Assembly (NCBI GenBank): GCA_040755755.1 | Contig: JBFLZW010000022.1 | Coordinates: 111,554-175,553, forward strand | Source: a bacterium | Lineage (GTDB): Bacteria > SZUA-182 > DTGQ01 | Reading direction: 5' to 3' | DNA length: 64,000 nucleotides | Shown: positions 56,001 through 62,924 of the stretch, piece by piece | How positions within the stretch are numbered: the stretch's first letter is position 1 | Layout: every line of letters begins with the position of its first letter | Notes under the pieces: model-generated | What the model saw: only the letters and a program-made list of their open reading frames with translations | Told to the model about the DNA's origin: nothing | Databases searched by the model: none | Program-made: the position numbers and the translations under genes

Positions 56001-59000
56001 GCCGAAGATACCCCTATCGGGGATATTCATTCTCTGGAGCTGATTTTTCGGAAGTTTCGTCCCTTCTACCAGAAATTATTTGACGGCCTTGATGCGGTCC
56101 ACTTCTTCGACTACCGGATCCCGGATATCGAGACCAGTCGATGGCCCATGCCGCCTGCGCAGAAGGATGATGGGGATGTGCGGGAAAAGGTCAATCAGCT
56201 CTTTAACCCCAGGGGCTGGGAGGAGCAGCAGGAGGCCGACCGGGAGAGGGATATTGACCTTTTGCTTCGGCATGTTTTCTTTCGGGAGGGGGAATTTTCC
56301 CAGGAGCAGTATGAAAAGACGCAGAAAAAGAATGTGGATGAATTTTTCGATTCAAAAGACAGCCGTCACCGGCTGATCACCCTTCCCACTGGAGGAGGAA
56401 AGTCACTGATCTTTCAACTGCCGGCCATTATCCGGACCGCCTGTTCCGGCAGGCTGGTAGTGATCATTTCACCACTCAAGGCCCTGATCCAGGAGCAGTC
56501 GTTCAAGCTGTGCTCCCTGGGGATGTTCGATTTTGTTGCAGGATTTCACCAGGACCTCGACCGGGAAGAGGTTGACCTGCTCTACCGCCAGATTCAGGAC
56601 GGCACGCTGCGCATTGTCTACGTGACACCGGAGCGGTTTCGCTCCCCTGCCTTCCGCAAGGTTTTACAGCGCAGGGCAGCGCTGGATAGCGGGCTTGAGT
56701 TTGTGGTTTTCGATGAAGTCCACTGCGTTGCGGACTGGGGATATCATTTCCGTCCGGATTATCTGTGCTGCTATCAGGACCTTTTGCTTCATGAGATTTA
56801 TGGCCGGGTTCAGGGCTTTCTCTTCTCAGCCACAATCACCGAAACAAACCTGCGCCTTCTGGTCGAAAAAGTCCGGCCTTTGGAATCTGAAGATCAGGGA
56901 ATCACAGGAAATCAAGTGATCAGGGATGTCAATCCGGAAAACCGGGTACCCTTGCGGCCGGAAATTGAAAAGTATATTTTCCCCGTTGGCAGGGCTCTGG
57001 CGGATAAAGGGCAGGGCAGGGAGGCAGAAGGGGAGGGGAGCAGCCAGAATGCGCCGGAGAGCATTCATAGCCCCGGACTGCCGAATGGTTCAGACATTGA
57101 GCACCCCTCCCACCTGAATCCATCCCACAAGCTCATGGCAGTGCCCGGCCTCAAACTGATGACAATGCCCGCCAGGGCATCGGAAATTCAGGCTGAGCGG
57201 CTTTCGGCTATCAGGAAAATCATTGAAGACAATCTGGACTCCCGGTCGTTTCGGGCGCTTATCTTTTACCAGTCCCAGACCGGCACCGAGGAACTGGCAG
57301 AGGCGCTCAATGAAGCCCTGATTAAAGACCGGCAGGGCAGGCTCGTTCATTTCGACTGCTTTCATGCCGGAATACCGGTGGAGGAGCGGGAGATGATCTA
57401 TCGCCGTTTTGCCGGGGGAGAGATTCAGGCACTGGTGGCTACCCGGGCTTTCGGCATGGGCATGGATATACCAAATATTTCGCTGGTCATTCATTACCAG
57501 CGACCGCAGACCCTGGAGGAGTATCTCCAGGAGATAGGGCGGGCAGCCAGGCAGCGGAGCCGGTTTTCCACACCTGCCCGTGCCTATGTACTCCTTGCAC
57601 CTGACGGCATCGAGGGGAGTGGGAGTGAGGGAATCGCGCAGCAGCAGGATGCGGCCTCTGTGCCGGATCTGACCAGGGAGGCGGTGCTGAATATCCGCTC
57701 CGAGCTGATGGAGCAGGTTTTCAAGAAGGGGACGCTTCGGGAAGCCACCTTTTCCCTGCAATTTCATGGTCTGGAATTCCGGTTCGATGAGCGCCTGGCC
57801 GGTATATCCAAATTTTCTTTCGCTCCGCAAAAAAGGAGAAAGGAGGCCATAGTCCGAAGCGCTCTCTATTGGCTGTCCCAATACGAGGCGGGAATCTTCG
57901 AGTGGGGCGAATACCGGCTGTACGGCCTTGAAGTGGACCTGATCGGCGAGCCTGCGCTGTTTCCTTCCGATAAGCCCTGGCAGAAAGAATTGCACAAAAC
58001 CGCACGGGCGGTTTTCTCTCTTCAGGAGATGATCCGGCAGTACGATGGGGATGAGCGGGCCTGCTACCTGGATATCCTCCACTTCCAGAGGGAGGGAGCA
58101 ATCGCCATCTCACACCGCAGCATTCAGCCGACATCCTTTGTCCTGCCTGGCCGGTCGGAAAAAGGCAATCCGTGTGCGCCGGATGCCAACCCGGCAATGG
58201 ACTGCCGGGAAGCACCTGATGACCGGTCATGTTTTTTCCCGCTGTTCTTCCCCCTGGAGCTGAGCCTGGCCCTGTTTGAAAAAATCCGGCAAAAATACCT
58301 GGGCAGAGAGCCTCTCATTCTCTGGCCAGACCTGGTGGCCTGGATTGCTGCCCTGATCCGTGAGTACCGGCCGCGGGAAAAACTCTTTTTCTCTGAAGAT
58401 GACCGGAAACGGATCTGGGGAGGCACGGAGCCGTCGGCAGAGCTTGAGGAACTCTATCGAAGCGGCTTTTTCCAAAAGCTGCCGGATGGGGCAGATAGTG
58501 CGGATGACAACTGCCTGTATGAGCTTGATCTTTATCACCTTTCAGAAGACCAGTCAACAGCCAACTACCCCTGCCTCGAAGCGTGGATGGAAAAACACCG
58601 CATAAAGATGCTGCATGACCTGGTCAAAAAATCGCGCAGGATCGGCCATCTTTTCCGCTTCTGGCAAAAGCACAAGATCATGGCTTACCGGATGGAAAAT
58701 CCGGTGAAGGAGAAAAACCTTGCCTTCCGTATCCTGGAGATAAACCCGAAACACCGCCTGGACCAGGACGTTGCACTGGCTCAGGAGATTTACCGCTATC
58801 TGCACCGCTCCTGCCAGGCTGAAAGCCGCATGTCCCATGATACTATGGATCATGCAGGCAGATCGAAGCCGGAAGCCTTCGGCCTTCTTGGCATCTATGA
58901 GCGTTTCCATCGGGACCACTCCCTGGAAGAGATGCGGCGGGCACTCATCCTGCTGAAAGTCATGGGATATATCCATTACTTCGAACAGGAGGAGGAAATC

Positions 59001-61409
59001 GGCTACCGGCTGGTCCGCCGGGCTTTTGATCGATGGAACGAGAGTGCTCTTGACAGAATCAGGGAAATCAGCCAACTGGCTAAAGTAAAAGAGTTTTTGA
59101 CCAGGATATTCTTCACCGCCCTGGCCGCTGGGGACCGGGAGCTGGCTGACCAGTTGATTGTCGATTATTTTACCTGCCCCCATTCCGGCAGCTCACCCGG
59201 ATTCTCTGCCCGCACGCTGGCTCTGCTGCAAAAGCCGGAATACGATCAGGTGCGGCTTCGGATTCAGGGATATTTTGCCGAAGAAAAGCTGAAAGGCTAC
59301 CTTGAGGCCAAAGACCGGGAACTTGACGATGACCAGAAGGAACTGGTGGAAACCTTCAGCCGGGGAGAATCGCTGATTGTCAGGGCCGGACCTGGTGCCG
59401 GAAAAACCAGGACCCTGATCTACGCCGTTCTGGACCTTCTGATCAGGAAAGGTGTTCCTCCGGAACACATTCTGCTTCTCTCCTACACCCGCAGGGCAGT
59501 GGTGGAGCTGCACCGGCGTATCCGGGCCTATCAGCCGCAATTCGATCTTTTGAACGACTGGCAGAAGCTGAATATCGATACCTTTCATGGATTTGCCCGG
59601 AAAATCCTGGGACCGGAAGAACGGGCCAGGATCAGGGAGGAGATCAGGGACCGGAAGGGGAGGGGAGGAGAGAGCGGCCAGACAGAGCTGTTTCACCAAA
59701 AGTGCCTGGAGCGGGCAGCCGGGCTTTTCTCAGCCCGGCATTACCACTACCTTCTGATCGATGAATTCCAGGACGTTCTGGCTGAGCGGCTGGAATTTAT
59801 CAAAACCATTATCAGGACTTCTCACCGGGAAAACCTGAAAGTCTTCCTGGTTGGAGATCCCCTGCAGGATATCTTCCACTACCAGTGTCCGCAGGAAGAA
59901 CAATCGAGCTTCGACCTGATCGAGACATACCTGGCCGGGCAATCCATTGCCCATGCTGAAAGAGAGCTGACCAGAAACTATCGCAGCTCCGGCAGCCTCT
60001 GCCGGTTCTTCGACGAGTATGTGGCGGATAACTATGCGCCTTTGCGGAGAATCCATCGTCCTGCCGGTATTTGGAAAAATCAGGCTGATGGGTCCGGGGA
60101 ATCCGGGGAGTTCAATGATCTTGCGGGAGGAATAATCCGGAAGATAGCCCTGGTCAACGCCCCTGATGCCCCTGGCAGGGAAAACCGCACAGCCAGGTAT
60201 TATCAGGCCATGTATCAGCAGATTGCCGAAGACATTACCCGCTGCTGTACCGCTGCCCGCACTGCCCATACGGCTGGGGACCTGCCGGTCTCCCGAAATC
60301 TGTCCATTGCCATTCTTGGCCGGAACAATCAGGAAGTTGAGGCAGCGTTCCATCACCTTTACCGGATACTGTCTCCGCTTGGCCGATGTCTTCCTCTGAA
60401 CGAGAATTTTCCTCTCTGGCGAAGGTGGGACGTCTTTGAGGCTATCCAGCATCTGGCCGGGAAGGAGCGGCAAGGTCTACGGGTTGAGGCAGATGTCATC
60501 CAGGCAGCTTTTAACCGCTTCCGGGACCTTGGGATGGTCCCCGGCTATATCGGATCATACCGGAATTGGGAGCCCCTGGCCATCTGGGTCTATCTCAATG
60601 GCCAGGAAAAGGGATTTGCCCATATCCTGATCCGGCAGGAACAGGAGGAGGAAGAGAACGGGGAGTACAGGCTGCTTTTCGGACACTCCGGGTCCGGTGG
60701 AGGGTATGATGGCTGGAGACAAGCCGGTGTACAGGGGCAGGTCGATATCCGTGAGCTGGAGGATTATCTGATCGAGGAGGCACCTTTGCGGAGAGAGGAA
60801 ATTGCCGGTGGAGAGGGCGGCATCGAGGTGATCTTTTCAACGGTACACAAGGTCAAGGGCCTTGAATTTGACGCGGTCTATCTTCTTCCCTTTGGCATGC
60901 CCCCCAGGAAGAGCAAAGAAGGGGAGGAAAAGAATATCGGTTATGTGGGCATCACCCGTGCAAGGGAGCGGGTTATCCGCTACCTCCCGATCATCCTCCC
61001 GGTCAGGGAGGGAAATCGAGCCTCTCAAGTGTGCAAAAATCAGGGGATGATGCCGGTTGTCCTGTCCTTTCCGGGCCGGGAGCTTATCTCGCGGGAGTTT
61101 GGCCTGCGGTTTGATGCCTGGCGGGAAGGAGGAATAAGACCAAAGGTCGATGAACCGCTCAAGATCAGCCGGACGGGCGAGCTTTTCCTTGACGGGCACA
61201 AGTCGTCGATAGTAATCGGCAAAATCAACCCGAATTGTCTCAAGGGCTGCGGGTCCGGCCCGTGGGCATACCGGATCAGGGAATTATATGTGCGGTTTTA
61301 TTCGGAAGAGGATCCGGCCTACTGGATGGGATACACCGAATTCCTGAAAGATAAGGTAAATCAAGGGGCTTATTTTCTGCTGCCTGTTTTGGAAAGGGTT
61401 CAGGAATGA
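53088..61409 (+). CDS. Giant DEDDh exonuclease / RecQ-type helicase / UvrD-type helicase fusion
   Basis: About 2773 residues; a GTG at 53082 is an alternative start. Residues 110-290: DEDDh 3'-5' exonuclease with FLDVET (Exo I), VGHQIREHDLGIL (Exo II) and HRALEDVYQTVRLF (Exo III), all key residues present. About 300-1080: poorly recognisable, with several low-complexity inserts and a Cys cluster (CLHEYEHYPVCPEC). About 1085-1510: RecQ-like SF2 helicase with TLPTGGGKSLIFQLP, VVFDEVHC (DEVH box), LFSATIT, VATRAFGMGMD and EIGRAARQ. About 1520-2070: accessory region, partly winged-helix-like. About 2085-2700: SF1 UvrD/Rep helicase with RAGPGAGKTRT, LLIDEFQD, VGDPLQDIFHY, TRNYRSS, STVHKVKGLEFD and YVGITRARERV. 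All catalytic motifs look intact. It follows toxin-antitoxin genes. I infer DNA repair or defence against foreign DNA; the sequence alone does not decide. Confidence 0.92.
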   Translation: MAKSSSNLSYYLYGLSKYLENLPITDGRSASFLQDLGRGYYREALAASDCYTRQSFEKQSLKLKGFVRQGREVFEQEGRFYEALLMQYGGYLPRLQASLLAAGGPPLIFLDVETNWYGEIRELAFLHTQVPGIYFYACSPQGLRQHSGSNDCLKDYLKGCLKDYLKDRLKDRSKDRPQDCRKDVPSALAQGLEALKTGMLANPYWVGHQIREHDLGILKNHGLDIPDDQVIDTLELSAIAYPLWPDLRLRCPHRALEDVYQTVRLFISLVIQLRAKPEIVRNRIQRELPIFQTLWDILSSSGQLGPPGLAGHPGQASPDVPAGQPAQPSGPERLPGTGKDLAPLYELQPQELLRPGYEAAAITLMPGNNVIIKDRLPYCFTQHEGTASAGTEGTGGEDAEPGSAEAGSAGEDEGAGAEGEGTQDVVLVGSAEHILDEEKTLARVTSGLAGAFLFSFFAECRSRKVPCSGYLLHPIPHRKWCQGKLQFIRPERYPPGFCLHEYEHYPVCPECPPEGSQDAGQKPGQKQKNRLEPGHEPGKSPGQGQGSGQEPGKGTRRVYFLEELPLLNLTEQEFKTLHWPDRASYYLSRLEWSFDSAGWPARLREFWPAEADEARRQQKKRINFLLHRASRNWLRLPKAETGTSNQAGQAAQAGQGREPGRNYLWESGFLLLNVLTGEIRLYPQLESLPWLVAIDQAASSPAAAGKQSPQRAVTTTRFIRVIPDERQFLISPDSPYHHTFYSTLLLCILQQVRKGNRVVFLYDPEKCSSRNPWPEIIRSLKAGKIRVNMARSSEQTISADGAHSSAQAGPSGIGGISEGWHKPKVSRSGIFRNLELLFQGRQEACFFPVTALAEVVEAFSFHQRAFPDGKQICRQRPILLLESLPFRIPLGYSLFASGGSEGITLSCLPSVPLKSDDSNFKLLTKKAPHPSPLPKGAGENRWPQRAEDEDFHPTGETYPAGETCSAGDIHPAEDTPIGDIHSLELIFRKFRPFYQKLFDGLDAVHFFDYRIPDIETSRWPMPPAQKDDGDVREKVNQLFNPRGWEEQQEADRERDIDLLLRHVFFREGEFSQEQYEKTQKKNVDEFFDSKDSRHRLITLPTGGGKSLIFQLPAIIRTACSGRLVVIISPLKALIQEQSFKLCSLGMFDFVAGFHQDLDREEVDLLYRQIQDGTLRIVYVTPERFRSPAFRKVLQRRAALDSGLEFVVFDEVHCVADWGYHFRPDYLCCYQDLLLHEIYGRVQGFLFSATITETNLRLLVEKVRPLESEDQGITGNQVIRDVNPENRVPLRPEIEKYIFPVGRALADKGQGREAEGEGSSQNAPESIHSPGLPNGSDIEHPSHLNPSHKLMAVPGLKLMTMPARASEIQAERLSAIRKIIEDNLDSRSFRALIFYQSQTGTEELAEALNEALIKDRQGRLVHFDCFHAGIPVEEREMIYRRFAGGEIQALVATRAFGMGMDIPNISLVIHYQRPQTLEEYLQEIGRAARQRSRFSTPARAYVLLAPDGIEGSGSEGIAQQQDAASVPDLTREAVLNIRSELMEQVFKKGTLREATFSLQFHGLEFRFDERLAGISKFSFAPQKRRKEAIVRSALYWLSQYEAGIFEWGEYRLYGLEVDLIGEPALFPSDKPWQKELHKTARAVFSLQEMIRQYDGDERACYLDILHFQREGAIAISHRSIQPTSFVLPGRSEKGNPCAPDANPAMDCREAPDDRSCFFPLFFPLELSLALFEKIRQKYLGREPLILWPDLVAWIAALIREYRPREKLFFSEDDRKRIWGGTEPSAELEELYRSGFFQKLPDGADSADDNCLYELDLYHLSEDQSTANYPCLEAWMEKHRIKMLHDLVKKSRRIGHLFRFWQKHKIMAYRMENPVKEKNLAFRILEINPKHRLDQDVALAQEIYRYLHRSCQAESRMSHDTMDHAGRSKPEAFGLLGIYERFHRDHSLEEMRRALILLKVMGYIHYFEQEEEIGYRLVRRAFDRWNESALDRIREISQLAKVKEFLTRIFFTALAAGDRELADQLIVDYFTCPHSGSSPGFSARTLALLQKPEYDQVRLRIQGYFAEEKLKGYLEAKDRELDDDQKELVETFSRGESLIVRAGPGAGKTRTLIYAVLDLLIRKGVPPEHILLLSYTRRAVVELHRRIRAYQPQFDLLNDWQKLNIDTFHGFARKILGPEERARIREEIRDRKGRGGESGQTELFHQKCLERAAGLFSARHYHYLLIDEFQDVLAERLEFIKTIIRTSHRENLKVFLVGDPLQDIFHYQCPQEEQSSFDLIETYLAGQSIAHAERELTRNYRSSGSLCRFFDEYVADNYAPLRRIHRPAGIWKNQADGSGESGEFNDLAGGIIRKIALVNAPDAPGRENRTARYYQAMYQQIAEDITRCCTAARTAHTAGDLPVSRNLSIAILGRNNQEVEAAFHHLYRILSPLGRCLPLNENFPLWRRWDVFEAIQHLAGKERQGLRVEADVIQAAFNRFRDLGMVPGYIGSYRNWEPLAIWVYLNGQEKGFAHILIRQEQEEEENGEYRLLFGHSGSGGGYDGWRQAGVQGQVDIRELEDYLIEEAPLRREEIAGGEGGIEVIFSTVHKVKGLEFDAVYLLPFGMPPRKSKEGEEKNIGYVGITRARERVIRYLPIILPVREGNRASQVCKNQGMMPVVLSFPGRELISREFGLRFDAWREGGIRPKVDEPLKISRTGELFLDGHKSSIVIGKINPNCLKGCGSGPWAYRIRELYVRFYSEEDPAYWMGYTEFLKDKVNQGAYFLLPVLERVQE
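53540..53635 (+). repeat. 12-bp tandem repeat inside exonuclease domain
   Basis: Eight units of 12 bases (consensus TTGCTTAAAGGA, decaying towards the end) encode a (C/Y/R)-L-K-D tetrapeptide repeat. It lies between the Exo I and Exo II motifs, in a loop where length can vary. Confidence 0.8.
55851..55904 (+). repeat. Intergenic-type repeat inserted in frame in the giant helicase gene
   Basis: CTACTTACCAAGAAAGCCCC and the following TCACCCCAGCCCTCTCCCCA match the intergenic copy at 49862-49935. Here it is read through as LLTKKAPHPSPLPKGAGE, without breaking the frame. Confidence 0.75.
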
Positions 61410-61493
61410 ATCTTGACTGTTACCCGATGATACTGCTATAAATGAAATAACTTTTGGCAGGATTTAAGAATAAGAATTTTTAAGGTGAGCACA

Positions 61494-62063
61494 ATGAACC
61501 TTCATTCGATAAAGCACGACAATCGGCTTAAGCTCAGTTATCAGGATTATGTTTCGTTTCCTTCCGATGGCAAGAGGCATGAAATTGTCGATGGAGAACA
61601 CCATATGGCTCCTTCACCGGAAATAAGGCATCAGGATATCTCGAGAAATCTGGCCTTGATCATAGCATCCTACCTCAAGGAAAATAATCTTGGCAAACTG
61701 CTGTATGCGCCGTGTGATGTCATTTTATCCAACTGGGATATCGTGGTTCCTGATCTGATCTTCATTTCCAGGGAAAACGAGAAGGTTATCACCAGGAAAA
61801 ATATCAGGGGCGTACCTGATCTGGTAGTGGAGATTATCTCGCCGGCCAGCAGGAAATATGATCTTGGCATGAAGAAGAAACTTTATGAGCGCTTCGGGGT
61901 AAAAGAGTACTGGATCATTGATCCCGAGAAAGAAAGAGTAGAGGTCTATACCCTGGTTAACCAGAGATTTCTGGAACCCGAAGTTTATAATCGTGATCAA
62001 GTCATGGGTTCTTCCTTTTTCCCCGGCCTCAGAATAAACCTTACCGAGATTTTTTCATGTTAG
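61494..62063 (+). CDS. Uma2 family (DUF820) endonuclease-like protein
   Basis: The ATG at 61494 follows AAGGTGAG. The 189 residues show the Uma2/DUF820 PD-(D/E)XK-like pattern: RHEIVDGEHHMAPSPEIRHQ, VVPDLIFISREN, GVPDLVVEIISPASRKYDLGMKK, KLYERFGVKEYWIIDPEKE and VEVYTL. The core Asp, Glu and Lys residues (PDL, EIISP, KKKLYE) are present. These genes are common in mobile and repeated loci; their biological role is unsettled. Confidence 0.9.
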   Translation: MNLHSIKHDNRLKLSYQDYVSFPSDGKRHEIVDGEHHMAPSPEIRHQDISRNLALIIASYLKENNLGKLLYAPCDVILSNWDIVVPDLIFISRENEKVITRKNIRGVPDLVVEIISPASRKYDLGMKKKLYERFGVKEYWIIDPEKERVEVYTLVNQRFLEPEVYNRDQVMGSSFFPGLRINLTEIFSC

Positions 62064-62160
62064 TCCTTGCACATTTCCGGTCCTGGAAGGGGCTGATAAC
62101 CGTGTCCTGCCGTGGCACAAGCCCCCCCTCCTGATCTGCCTGATTCCGCCATCTCAATCG

Positions 62161-62767
62161 ATGAAGCAGGTATTCAGGCCGATGCCTTTCATTCCCTGTG
62201 CCGATAATTTCATCAGAATAACAAGGAGAGTATACTATAAAATCCGCGAGATAATTGAAGATGCCTATAAAAATGCGCTCAAGGGAAAGCCCATTAACTG
62301 GGATGAAATTTTCAGGGCTGCTGACAGCGCAACTGAAAGTGTTTTCAGGAACAAGGATGCTTTTTTTAAGTTAAGGTGCGGATCCCGGAAAAAATTGTCA
62401 ATAAACCCGGACGATTAACGGATGAAGAATTTGCGGTTATCAAAAAGCATCCTGAATATTCACAGGAGATACTCACAAAATCTCTTCATATCCGCTGGGA
62501 TTCCATCCATCTTGCTTATGAACACCACGAACGCTTTGACGGCAGCGGCTATCCGCTCAGGCTGAAGGGGCTGAGGATAAACCAGTTTGCCCTGATAGCA
62601 GCTATTGCCGATGTTTTCGATGCCATAACCAGTGACCGGCCATACCGGAAGGCCATGCCGATGTTGCCATGTCCAAGATGCTGGAATGGGGTGAAAAAGA
62701 CTTTTCCCCCTCCTACCTGTTAAAATTTATCCAATGTATGGGCATCTATCCGATTACCGGCGATTGA
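62161..62767 (+). pseudogene. Decayed HD-GYP domain protein gene
   Basis: The first frame (62161-62418) has the N-terminal part of an HD-GYP protein: YYKIREIIEDAYKNALKGKP, then AADSATESVFRNKDAFFKLR. The second (62376-62723) has the late HD-GYP part: IPEKIVNKPGRLTDEEFAVI, HHERFDGSGYPLRLKG, AAIADVFDAITSDRPYRKAM. The segment between, with the HD metal ligands, is missing (about 80-100 residues), and the join changes frame. A further shift near 62660 moves the end to DVAMSKMLEWGEKDFSPSYL.., with a stop at 62767. It is not functional as a cyclic-di-GMP phosphodiesterase. Confidence 0.75.
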
Positions 62768-62861
62768 AAGAGCCCCGGATTATCGATTTGGCATCGGAAC
62801 AATATTATAAGATCAATATATGCAGGCAGCCTGCTGCCGAAGGGAATCCGGGGCGAAAAGA

Positions 62862-62895
62862 GAAAAACCCGGCTCCGGGAGAACTGGAGCCGGGT
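62862..62895 (-). terminator. Rho-independent terminator of carbonic anhydrase gene
   Basis: On the minus strand ACCCGGCTCC and GGAGCCGGGT form a 10-bp stem followed by TTTTTCTCTTTT. It lies about 30 bases after the stop at 62925. Confidence 0.85.
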
Positions 62896-62924
62896 CAGGA
62901 TTAAACCATGGGGTGAAGAAACGC

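Noticed and set aside
57090-58082. 330-codon minus-strand open frame
   Set aside because: Antisense to the giant helicase gene; no recognisable domain.
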